Shown piece by piece: positions 1 to 5,799 of a stretch of DNA of 6,093 nt. The DNA is taken from the NCBI GenBank assembly GCA_021786135.1, contig JAJYNV010000056.1, positions 1-6,093 of the forward strand, in the 5' to 3' direction. The DNA is from Bacillota bacterium (GTDB taxonomy: Bacteria > Bacillota > Sulfobacillia > JAJZYS01 > JAJYTV01). The notes beneath the pieces are model-generated. The model was given only the letters and a program-made list of their open reading frames with translations. It did no database searches and was not told where the DNA came from. The translations under genes and the position numbers were made by a program. Numbering within the stretch: the first letter of the stretch is position 1; each line of letters starts with the position of its first letter.

Positions 1-1926
1 CGGCATCTGCCCTTCGACCGCGAGCGCACGGCGATGGACCGCTTCCCGCTCTGCGAGGGCTGCCTCACCGATTACCGGTCGCCGGCTTCGCGCCGCTTCC
101 ACGCGCAGGCCACGGCGTGCCAGGAATGCGGCCCCAGGCTCTTCTTCTGCCGCGCCGACGGCAGGGCATTGGCGGAGGGCGAGGACGCCCTCGCCTTGAC
201 GAAGGACCTCCTTAGGGCGGGCGGCATCGCGGCAATCATGGGCGTGGGCGGCTTCCACCTCGCGGTCGACGCGCGCAGCGATGCTGCGGTGCGCCGGCTG
301 CGCGCGAGGAAGCAGCGGCCGGGGAAGCCCCTGGCCGTGATGATGACGGAGGACGAGGCGCGGATCTGCTGCATCATGTCGCCCGAAGAGGAGCGCTCAC
401 TCCAGGCGCCCGCCCATCCGATCGTCCTTCTCGAGCGGCGCGGCTCGAGGGGCGTCGCCCCGTCGGTGGCGCCGGGGATGGCCCGCCTCGGCGTCATGCT
501 CCCCTATACGGCCCTCCACGTTCTGCTGCTCGAGGACAAGGATCTTTCCTGTCTCGTCATGACGAGCGGCAACCACAGCGGCGAGCCGCTCTCCTACTCG
601 GTTGAGTCTGCCCTGCGCGAGCTGGGTGACGTGGCGGACGGCTTTCTCTGCCATACGCGGGAGATCGTCCGCCCGGTGGACGACTCGGTGCTCCGCGTGA
701 CCCCCGAGGGACAGGTGATGCTTCGCCGCGCGCGGGGCTTTGTGCCCCAGAGCATCGCAGTGCCGGACTGCGATCCGGCGCTCGAGGCCCTCGCGGTGGG
801 CGGGGACGTCAAGAATGCCTTCGCCGTGCTCCGCGGCGGCCGCATCTGGCTCAGCCCGCACATCGGCGACCTCGACGTGCCGAAGACGATGGCGCTCTTC
901 CGCCAGGAGGTTTCGTGGTATCGGGAGGAGCTGAGGGTGGAACCAGACCTCGTGCTGCACGACCTCCACCCGGGCTACCGCGGTACGCAGTACGCGAAGG
1001 AGCAGCCGAAACCTCTCCTTGGCGTGCAGCACCATCACGCCCACGTCGCAGCCTGCCTTCTGGAGCACGGCGTGACGGAGCCCGTGATCGGCCTCGCCCT
1101 CGACGGGGTCGGGTACGGCGACGATGGTGGCATCTGGGGCGGGGAGGCCCTTCTTGTGGACGGCGGCAGCTGCCGGCGTGTGGGAAGCCTACGCCCGTTG
1201 CGGCTCATCGGCGGCGACATCGCGGTGAAGGAGCCCTGGCGGCTCGCCGTCAGCTATGTGGAGGAGGTTCAGCGCTGGAAGGATGAGGGCGACACCCTGC
1301 TGCGACGCATGGGTGCATCGCCCGAGCCGGCGAGGAGACTCCTGCAGGTCCTCGCGAGCCGCTATCCCGGCTTCGTCTCCACGAGTGCCGGGAGGCTGTT
1401 CGACGCCGCCGGCGCCCTCATTCTGGGACAGGCCACAGCGAGCTTCGAAGGGGAGCTGCCGATGCGCCTCGAAGCCCTGGTGCGGTCCGACGTTTCAGGA
1501 GCATATCCCTTTGAGCTTGCGGCTGGAGAGCGGCTCCTCCTCGACTGGCGACCCGCCTTGTCGGCCCTCCTTGATGACCTGAGGCAAGGAGAGACCACGG
1601 TGGCCATGGCCACACGCCTACACCGCGGCATGGCTGCAGGACTTGCGCTCATGGCGCGGATACTCGCGCGGCGCCTTGGATTGACCACCGTAGCGCTTGC
1701 CGGCGGCGTTTGGCAGAACGAATGGCTCCTCCGCTGGTTTCTCGACGACATGGCGGCGTCGGGTATCAAGGTGATTTGGCCGCAGAAACTGCCCGCGGGG
1801 GATGGCGGGCTCGCGATCGGGCAACTCGCGGTGCTCATTGCGCGCAGGCGATTACGCCTGAGGACGATCGATCTCCTCGACAATGCGCCTCAAGTAGAGG
1901 GGGAGGCCTTCTTCGAGCAGCAGTGA
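1..1926 (+). CDS. hypF: Carbamoyltransferase HypF, [NiFe]-hydrogenase maturation (5' end outside window)
   Basis: HypF uses carbamoyl phosphate and ATP to carbamoylate the C-terminal cysteine of HypE, the first step in making the cyanide ligands of the [NiFe]-hydrogenase iron. It is cytoplasmic. The frame is open from base 1, so the Met at 34 is internal. The N-terminal acylphosphatase domain and first zinc finger lie outside the window. Visible in order: the second zinc finger, C-x2-C-x18-C-x2-C (codons at 52, 61, 118, 127); the YrdC-like domain, about 196-770, with KQRPGKP and TSGN (562-573); and the Kae1-like domain, about 790-1850, with metal-binding HHHAH (1030-1044), DGVGYGDDG (from 1102), STSAGRLFDA (1378-1407) and GGVWQN (1702-1719). 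About 640 of the usual ~750-770 residues are present, with no frameshift. The last ~25 residues extend past the usual family end and overlap the convergent protease gene. Family assignment is secure. Confidence 0.97.
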   Translation, partial: RHLPFDRERTAMDRFPLCEGCLTDYRSPASRRFHAQATACQECGPRLFFCRADGRALAEGEDALALTKDLLRAGGIAAIMGVGGFHLAVDARSDAAVRRLRARKQRPGKPLAVMMTEDEARICCIMSPEEERSLQAPAHPIVLLERRGSRGVAPSVAPGMARLGVMLPYTALHVLLLEDKDLSCLVMTSGNHSGEPLSYSVESALRELGDVADGFLCHTREIVRPVDDSVLRVTPEGQVMLRRARGFVPQSIAVPDCDPALEALAVGGDVKNAFAVLRGGRIWLSPHIGDLDVPKTMALFRQEVSWYREELRVEPDLVLHDLHPGYRGTQYAKEQPKPLLGVQHHHAHVAACLLEHGVTEPVIGLALDGVGYGDDGGIWGGEALLVDGGSCRRVGSLRPLRLIGGDIAVKEPWRLAVSYVEEVQRWKDEGDTLLRRMGASPEPARRLLQVLASRYPGFVSTSAGRLFDAAGALILGQATASFEGELPMRLEALVRSDVSGAYPFELAAGERLLLDWRPALSALLDDLRQGETTVAMATRLHRGMAAGLALMARILARRLGLTTVALAGGVWQNEWLLRWFLDDMAASGIKVIWPQKLPAGDGGLAIGQLAVLIARRRLRLRTIDLLDNAPQVEGEAFFEQQ

Positions 1927-2316
1927 GAGCTCAGCCACATAATCCAGCGCAACCGGTTCGATGCCGAAAAAGACGACGTCATCGGGGCACGTGCCGAGCC
2001 GCCTCGCGAGTGCGACGATGTGCAGAAGGTCGCCCATATGGGGCGTGATCGAAGCACTCTCGCGCCTCGTCTCCACGTCCCCCTCAGTGAAGCGCAGCAT
2101 GGTGCCCGGTGCCTGCCCCATACGGGCGCAGTCCACAATAATGGCCCGGTCGAAACCGGGAAGCGCATCGAGAAGGCGCATGCCGGACGTGCCGATGTCG
2201 AGGAAGCGGACATCGGCGCATCGGGCACCGAGGCTCCGCTCGAGTTCCTGGACGATCCGGACGCCGATGCCTTCGTCTTCGCGCAGCGGATTGCCGAGGC
2301 CAACGACCAGCGTCAT
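1852..2316 (-). CDS. Hydrogenase maturation protease, HybD/HycI family (peptidase M52)
   Basis: A 154-residue endopeptidase of the family that removes the C-terminal extension of the [NiFe]-hydrogenase large subunit once nickel is in place, the last step of active-site assembly. Evidence: the N-terminal GLGNPLREDEG signature, LDIGTSGM (from residue 39), and TPHMGD (91-96). The metal-sensing residues known from E. coli HybD (Glu16, Asp62, His93) correspond here to E15, D62 and H93. Length is normal. I chose the ATG at 2316-2314 because it is preceded by a GAGGTG ribosome binding site and begins the family's MTLVVGLGN start. The frame is open 73 codons further upstream, but that stretch has no family resemblance. 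The last 75 bp overlap hypF tail to tail. No hydrogenase subunit gene is in the window, so which enzyme it serves (HyaD, HybD or HupD type) is open. Confidence 0.95.
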   Translation of the reverse strand: MTLVVGLGNPLREDEGIGVRIVQELERSLGARCADVRFLDIGTSGMRLLDALPGFDRAIIVDCARMGQAPGTMLRFTEGDVETRRESASITPHMGDLLHIVALARRLGTCPDDVVFFGIEPVALDYVAELSLLLEEGLPLYLRRIVEEIDRPQA

Positions 2317-2350
2317 GTTGTCACCTCGCGGAAGCGGGATCTCTGAAAGG

Positions 2351-2375
2351 AGTATAGGTCCCGCCTCCTGGCGGG
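2351..2375 (-). promoter_or_regulatory. Candidate -10 element and overlapping inverted repeat for the protease gene
   Basis: On the minus strand TATACT (2356-2351) matches a sigma-70 -10 element, about 35 bp before the ATG. No good -35 sits 16-18 bp upstream; the best is AAGACC. In the spacer lies a perfect 6-bp inverted repeat, CCCGCC-tcct-GGCGGG (2360-2375). A good -10, a poor -35 and a symmetric site would suit a factor-dependent promoter. This is inference. Confidence 0.35.
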
Positions 2376-2457
2376 TCTTGGGCGCATTGGGCTGACAGAG
2401 ACGGCCAGAGAGAGCTCCTTGTCTGTCCGTCGTTCGGTATGTAAGGCCCAATGGCCC

Positions 2458-2505
2458 TTGCGATCGCCCCCGCGCGTGAAGTCTTACAGAGTTAACGGTC
2501 CCGTT
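2458..2505 (+). promoter_or_regulatory. Candidate promoter and operator for the Crp/Fnr-type regulator gene
   Basis: TTGCGA (2458-2463) and TCTTAC (2482-2487) with an 18-bp spacer are a weak -35/-10 pair. The predicted start of transcription falls at the palindrome AACGG-tc-CCGTT (2494-2505), 31 bp before the start codon. A symmetric site at the transcript start would suit autorepression. The match is weak and could be chance in GC-rich DNA. Confidence 0.3.
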
Positions 2506-2536
2506 CGAAGCTCTCGCATCTGAAGAGGGTGGCATT

Positions 2537-3235
2537 TTGCAGTCCGCGGCAGCCCCGACGTCGTTCAGCGCTCTGCGCCTCGTGCCGGCATTTCAGGAGT
2601 TGCCGGAGGAGAGCCTCACAGACCTGGCTGCAATAACGCACATGCGGAGGTTCCGACGCAACGCCCTGGTGTACGTGGAAGGGGCAAAGGCGGAGGTCTT
2701 CTGCTTTGTGAGCTCCGGAACGGTGAAACTCTTCAAGACGACCGCCGAGGGTCAGGAGCAGACGCTGCACCTCCTGACGCCGGGAATGCTCTTCGCCACA
2801 ACCGGCTTCACGCCTGACGCCAGGTATCCGGCCACTGCCGAGGCCATGGAGCATACCTGGGTCGGGTGCATCCTCAACTCGGATCTCTCCCAGCTGGCTC
2901 AGCGCGATGCACATTTAAGCTGGGCGTTGCTCGTTGCGTACAGTTCACGGCTTTCCGGCAAAATGCAGCACATGCTCGACCTCGGTACTCGTGACGCCGC
3001 CGGCAGGCTGGCCGCTGGCCTCTTGCGACTTGTTCCGACGCCGGAGCGGGTGAAAGGAAGATCGATTTCCATCGATATGCCTGTGTCGCACCAGGAGTTG
3101 GCGCAACTCATCGGCGCTTCACGCGAGACCGTGACGCGCCTTCTGAAGAGCTTTCGGCTCGAAGGTGCGGTGGAAGTGCAGGGCAGCAGACGCCTTGTCC
3201 TGCATCCCGATGTTCTCCAGCGACACGTTCAGTGA
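2537..3235 (+). CDS. Crp/Fnr-family transcriptional regulator
   Basis: A 232-residue DNA-binding regulator. Residues ~15-125 form a cyclic-nucleotide-binding-like beta barrel (VEGAKAEVFCFVSSG, YPATAEA), followed by a dimerisation helix (~130-150). The C-terminal winged helix-turn-helix is at ~165-230, with LAQLIGASRETVTRLL in its core. The recognition helix carries R196, E197 and R201, the spacing of E. coli CRP (R180, E181, R185). The only cysteines are C56 and C111, so there is no FNR-type N-terminal [4Fe-4S] cluster. The CRP cAMP pocket (Gly-Glu-Leu and Arg-Ser-Ala) is not recognisable at ~85-101. The ligand is therefore unknown. The start is TTG, chosen because AGAGGGTGG lies just upstream and no suitable in-frame ATG or GTG sits nearby. 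It is divergent from the hydrogenase protease, suggesting redox, oxygen or metabolic control of hydrogenase assembly, which is inferred. Confidence 0.93.
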   Translation: MQSAAAPTSFSALRLVPAFQELPEESLTDLAAITHMRRFRRNALVYVEGAKAEVFCFVSSGTVKLFKTTAEGQEQTLHLLTPGMLFATTGFTPDARYPATAEAMEHTWVGCILNSDLSQLAQRDAHLSWALLVAYSSRLSGKMQHMLDLGTRDAAGRLAAGLLRLVPTPERVKGRSISIDMPVSHQELAQLIGASRETVTRLLKSFRLEGAVEVQGSRRLVLHPDVLQRHVQ

Positions 3236-3290
3236 TGCAGGACTTACGGTCCAAGCGGCTGTAGAGCACAAACAGAAAACCGCAGTGCGC

Positions 3291-3319
3291 TTGCGTTTGG
3301 AGCGGGGGAATGGTAAACT
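3291..3319 (+). promoter_or_regulatory. Promoter of tRNA-Arg
   Basis: TTGCGT (3291-3296) and TAAACT (3314-3319) are separated by exactly 17 bp. The expected transcript start is near 3326, a few bases before the mature tRNA 5' end at 3333. The bases between -10 and start (GACGCGT) form a GC-rich discriminator, as in many stable-RNA promoters under stringent control. The position fits well; the -35 matches only TTG of the consensus. Confidence 0.6.
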
Positions 3320-3332
3320 GACGCGTGCTCAG

Positions 3333-3409
<77 letters not shown>

Positions 3410-3438
3410 AAAAGTTTGGTTCCAGAGCGGATTTCAAG

Positions 3439-3478
3439 CATCTACCCCCGGATGGTATCCGGGGGTAGATGTGTTTTT
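3439..3478 (+). terminator. Rho-independent terminator after tRNA-Arg
   Basis: A perfect 14-bp stem (3439-3452 pairing with 3458-3471), five-base loop TGGTA, then TG and five T residues (3474-3478). The U run exists on the plus strand only, so it ends plus-strand transcripts. It lies 30 bp past the tRNA, so it likely terminates that unit and separates it from the genes downstream. Confidence 0.9.
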
Positions 3479-3495
3479 GCTACCATTTTGCTACC
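3475..3495. repeat. Tandem 10-bp direct repeat TTTTGCTACC
   Basis: TTTTGCTACC occurs at 3475-3484 and again at 3486-3495, separated by one A. The first copy overlaps the T run of the terminator. Short direct repeats just beyond a tRNA 3' end can be integrase arm-type sites or island boundary remains. No integrase gene is in the window, so the role is inferred. Confidence 0.6.
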
Positions 3496-3605
3496 GAATC
3501 GTCACTGCTTCGCTCGTGAGCAGGGACATCGTGGGAAGGCGGAAAGTAGGAAGAGACACCCAGAGCCGCGAATAGTGTTGCACGGCCTACATAGGGGGCG
3601 ACCCG
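3496..3605 (+). other. Non-coding leader before the small-protein gene
   Basis: No convincing gene here. A stem of nine pairs with one mismatch (3501-3509 with 3519-3527, nine-base loop) could form in RNA. No good sigma-70 promoter was seen for the downstream genes. A ribosome binding site, AGGGGG (3593-3598), lies 7 bases before the TTG at 3606. Confidence 0.4.
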
Positions 3606-3788
3606 TTGAAGAACGTCGAGATGCAGGTTGACGGCCAAATCCTGACCATCAAGGTTGACCTGACCCAGGAGTTCGGCCCATCGTCCTCGGGCAAGACCAC
3701 TATCGTCGCTAGCACCGAGGGGAACGTGGACGTGCCGGGCTCGGAGGTCAAGGTCGGCGTGAACTGTTACAAGCCCCGACCGCACTGA
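3606..3788 (+). CDS. Small conserved protein of unknown function (60 aa)
   Basis: A 60-residue soluble protein with no signal peptide or membrane segment. The first ~20 residues look like a beta strand pair with alternating hydrophobics (MQVDGQILTIKVDL). A Gly/Ser-rich turn follows (FGPSSSGKT, residues 23-31), then IVASTEGN and a C-terminal strand (VKVGVN). The GPSSSGKT stretch resembles a P-loop in letters, but the protein is far too short to be an NTPase. From memory, short proteins with this SGKT-IVASTEGN core recur widely in bacteria without a function; I cannot confirm that here. The TTG start is supported by AGGGGG seven bases upstream. Its stop lies 13 bp before the methyltransferase start, so the two are probably co-transcribed. 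Confidence 0.75.
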   Translation: MKNVEMQVDGQILTIKVDLTQEFGPSSSGKTTIVASTEGNVDVPGSEVKVGVNCYKPRPH

Positions 3789-3801
3789 GGGGGGAGACGC
3801 A

Positions 3802-4800
3802 TTGCCAAGGGGCCGAAGAACATCGGAGCCGAGTCCAAAGGCTGAAGCGTACGCCCACGCCGTGGAGTACCCCATTCGGCCTGATGTTGGCATTGAGCCG
3901 GAGTTCAGGCGGCGTAAGCCACCTGCCACCTACCGCTTCGACAAGAGCCTCGACCCGCAGCTTTCCTGGGATCCGCAGCGGCAGCGGGACGAGACGGAAG
4001 AACTGTTGGCCGAGTTGCGAATGCTGGCGACGGTAGCCCGCGACGGGCAGACACCACCGGAGGAGCGCGAGGCCGCGCTTGCCCGCATTCGGACGACGAC
4101 GGAGGAACTACAAGCGCTCAGCCGCCCGTTCCTCAACTGGGCGGGCAAAGCCGAGCGTCCGGAGATGGAGGTGCCGACGGTCCCGCTGTTTGTGCATGAA
4201 CGGCTGTCGACCCGGGCAGTTCTCGACTCCGTGCGCGGCATGAAGCGCCAGAAATCTGAACAGCTGAGCCTGTTTGGCGACCCCGGGCTCGACATCGCCG
4301 ACCGCGTGTTGAAGGCGTACGAGCACCATGCGCCCTGGACGAATCGGCTTGTCCTTGGTGACTCTCTGGCTGTCATGAACAGCCTTCTCGAATACGAGAG
4401 TCTCGGCGGCAAGGTCCAGATGATCTACATGGACCCGCCGTACGGCGTGCGGTTCAACAGCAACTTCCAACCCTTCGTGCGCAGCCGTGAGGTCATTCAC
4501 AATCAAGACCGCGACTTGACGCGTGAGCCCGAGATGGTGCAGGCGTACCGCGACACTTGGGAACTCGGACTGCACTCGTACCTGACGTATCTGCGGGACC
4601 GGTTGCTTCTGGCGCGGGATTTGCTGCACACCAGCGGGTCCATTTTCGTGCAGATTGGTGATGAAAACGTCCACTTGGTCCGGGCTGTGCTCGACGAGGT
4701 GTTCGGCAAGGACAACTTCGTGTCCGTGATAAGCTTCAAGAAGACGAGCGGCGCCACGGGTGAGTTCATCTTTCCCTCGTATAGACCTTGCAAGCCTTGA
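3802..4800 (+). CDS. Site-specific adenine DNA methyltransferase, truncated N-terminal fragment
   Basis: The first 332 residues of a large type III Mod-like (beta-class) DNA methyltransferase; relatives are, as I recall, roughly 900 residues or more. Such enzymes transfer methyl from SAM to adenine N6, usually with a helicase/restriction partner. Seen: a charged N-terminal region; the conserved block FLNWAGKAERPE (~112-123); PLFVHERLSTRAVL (~128-141); VLGDSLAVMNSLL (~184-196); catalytic motif IV DPPYG (D211-G215); and YLTYLRDRLLLARDLL (~259-274). Resemblance holds to about FKKTSGATGEF (nt ~4768), then changes to an unrelated short tail and a stop. In beta-class enzymes the target-recognition domain and SAM motif I (FxGxG) come after motif IV. 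Both are missing, so the product should be inactive. The TTG start follows GAGGGGGGAG. Neither other plus-strand frame after 4770 continues the family, so this is a replacement or join, not a single frameshift. Confidence 0.88.
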   Translation: MPRGRRTSEPSPKAEAYAHAVEYPIRPDVGIEPEFRRRKPPATYRFDKSLDPQLSWDPQRQRDETEELLAELRMLATVARDGQTPPEEREAALARIRTTTEELQALSRPFLNWAGKAERPEMEVPTVPLFVHERLSTRAVLDSVRGMKRQKSEQLSLFGDPGLDIADRVLKAYEHHAPWTNRLVLGDSLAVMNSLLEYESLGGKVQMIYMDPPYGVRFNSNFQPFVRSREVIHNQDRDLTREPEMVQAYRDTWELGLHSYLTYLRDRLLLARDLLHTSGSIFVQIGDENVHLVRAVLDEVFGKDNFVSVISFKKTSGATGEFIFPSYRPCKP

Positions 4801-4813
4801 GTCAGCGAGAGTT

Positions 4814-5152
4814 ATGTTGACGGCCCAAGAGAGCGGTGCAGCTCTGTGGGCGACTCCGGCTTCGAATTTAGCACCAGCAGTCCAGAACCTCGCTAGTATC
4901 GGTGCCCAACAGATCTTGTACTGTGACCCTGTCCAGGGTTCGGGCATCTCTCCTGCGCTGCTTTCCGATGGAGGTGCGCAGCACGACCTATACGGCGTGC
5001 CGCGGAGCGAATATCCCTTCTTAATCTTTCGCCAGTTGTCAGGGGTCGGACAAGTTGAGGCTTTGCCAGCAGATAGTGCTCGGACAGTAGCCCCACTCCC
5101 TCTGCGACGTGGGGTGCTCAGTTATCGCGGGGCACAGGAAGGTGTTGCATAG
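4814..5152 (+). CDS. Hypothetical protein (112 aa), coupled to the next gene
   Basis: Not recognised. A 112-residue product with no obvious signal peptide, membrane helix or known motif. It opens MLTAQESGAALWATPASN and contains IGAQQILYCDP and SEYPFLIFRQLSG. Start choice is uncertain: the ATG at 4814 has only a weak GAGA upstream, and the frame is open back to 4760, inside the methyltransferase fragment. The best evidence that it is real is at the 3' end. Its TAG (5150-5152) overlaps the GTG of the next gene by one base, typical of translationally coupled genes. Codon use is more relaxed at the third position than in hypF, agreeing with the following gene. It may itself be cut at its 5' end by the break near 4770. 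Confidence 0.5.
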   Translation: MLTAQESGAALWATPASNLAPAVQNLASIGAQQILYCDPVQGSGISPALLSDGGAQHDLYGVPRSEYPFLIFRQLSGVGQVEALPADSARTVAPLPLRRGVLSYRGAQEGVA

Positions 5153-5799
5153 TGTTGAGCGATGTTCGCGTCCTGACTGCTCGCAGGGCCTACGAATTCA
5201 CTTCCGATCACCTACGCCTGAGTGCCTTGTCTAACCAGCAGTTCATTACACAAATGCAAATTGCCTTTGGATTTCAAGGGGCTGCTATTGCTACTCCGCC
5301 GCCAACGGTCGATGCGGTTCCAAACACGTATCCTCCTGGGCTGGTATTTCAGTTGGGTGTTTGGAGCGATGGTGATCAGACCGTGCCAATTCGAGCTATC
5401 TACTTCGAGGCAAGTCGCATAGTGATCGACGTGGCCGCATATTCCTCCGCAATCACTGGAGTGTATAAGGCCCTGCTGGATATCGTCGGCGCGTATTCTT
5501 TGCCGGATGGCTCTACTGCCGTTGGTGAGGCGGTGCGTGAGCGTAATATGTCTCAAATGCATGTCCGTGCAGATGGATTCCTCTACAATCTCTTGAATTC
5601 GCAGATCCGAGGGGCGCTCGCACGTGATCCACGGGGCGACACGGGATGTGATCGGCGCGGTCGGGGACGAGCGGGGCAAGGCGGTGTTGCAGACGCTGGA
5701 GTCACTGCACGGGGTCGAGAACGTTGTGCCGATCCTTCAGCCCTACAAGCTGGCCTCCAAGGAAATCAAGAAGGCGGCGAGCCTGGTGCGGATCAGTGA
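5152..5799 (+). CDS. Hypothetical protein; genuine N-terminal ~150 aa fused out of frame to aroF-like DNA
   Basis: The GTG start at 5152 is preceded by AGGAAGG (5136-5142) at good spacing and overlaps the previous stop, so translation looks real. Residues 1 to ~150 have a normal protein composition, with TPPPTVDAVPNTYPPGLVFQLG (~45-66), an IRAIYFEASRIVIDVA strand pair (~82-97), and DGSTAVGEAV (~122-131). No named domain is recognised; a soluble alpha/beta protein is likely. From about residue 155 (nt ~5615) the frame runs Arg/Gly-rich because it reads DAHP synthase DNA in the wrong frame. The natural C-terminus is therefore lost and the end at 5799 is an artefact of the fusion. GC by hand count is 157 of 300 bases at 5221-5520, against 80 of 120 in two sampled lines beyond the break. 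Confidence 0.5.
   Translation: MLSDVRVLTARRAYEFTSDHLRLSALSNQQFITQMQIAFGFQGAAIATPPPTVDAVPNTYPPGLVFQLGVWSDGDQTVPIRAIYFEASRIVIDVAAYSSAITGVYKALLDIVGAYSLPDGSTAVGEAVRERNMSQMHVRADGFLYNLLNSQIRGALARDPRGDTGCDRRGRGRAGQGGVADAGVTARGRERCADPSALQAGLQGNQEGGEPGADQ

Larger units (their letters stand above)
2317..2536. promoter_or_regulatory. Divergent control region between protease and Crp/Fnr regulator
   Basis: A 220-bp gap with both flanking genes reading outward, so it must carry both promoters. Seen: a GC-rich inverted repeat at 2360-2375; an 8-bp pair in opposite orientation, CATTGGGC (2385-2392) and GCCCAATG (2446-2453); and a 12-bp palindrome at 2494-2505. No clean FNR box (TTGAT-N4-ATCAA) or CRP box (TGTGA-N6-TCACA) was found by eye. 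That the regulator binds here is inferred from gene order only. Confidence 0.55.

Noticed and set aside
397..1068. Long minus-strand frame (223 codons) opposite hypF
   Set aside because: Antisense shadow of a well-supported gene, with no recognisable motif and no plausible start context.
2369..2383. Possible sigma-54 (-24/-12) promoter, GG-N10-GC
   Set aside because: The GG and GC spacing fits, but the TTGC half is not matched and it lies about 150 bp from the regulator start; GC-rich DNA gives such matches by chance.
2317..2535. N-terminal extension of the hydrogenase protease to 2535
   Set aside because: The extra 73 codons lack family resemblance and cross the promoter region; the ATG at 2316 has a good ribosome binding site and begins the conserved domain.
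3276..3299. Hairpin after the regulator gene, AAACCGCA...TGCGTTT
   Set aside because: The stem needs a bulge, there is no T run after it, and it overlaps the better-supported tRNA promoter.
3675..3700. P-loop-like GPSSSGKT in the 60-aa protein read as an ATPase motif
   Set aside because: A 60-residue protein cannot hold a P-loop NTPase fold and there is no Walker B; the likeness is probably coincidental.
4108..4947. Long minus-strand frame (279 codons) opposite the methyltransferase
   Set aside because: Its translation resembles nothing and is His/Arg-rich, as expected for the complement of GC-rich coding DNA; the plus strand has clear family motifs.
4760..5615. Insertion sequence between the two breaks
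   Set aside because: No transposase motifs, no terminal inverted repeats and no target-site duplication could be seen.
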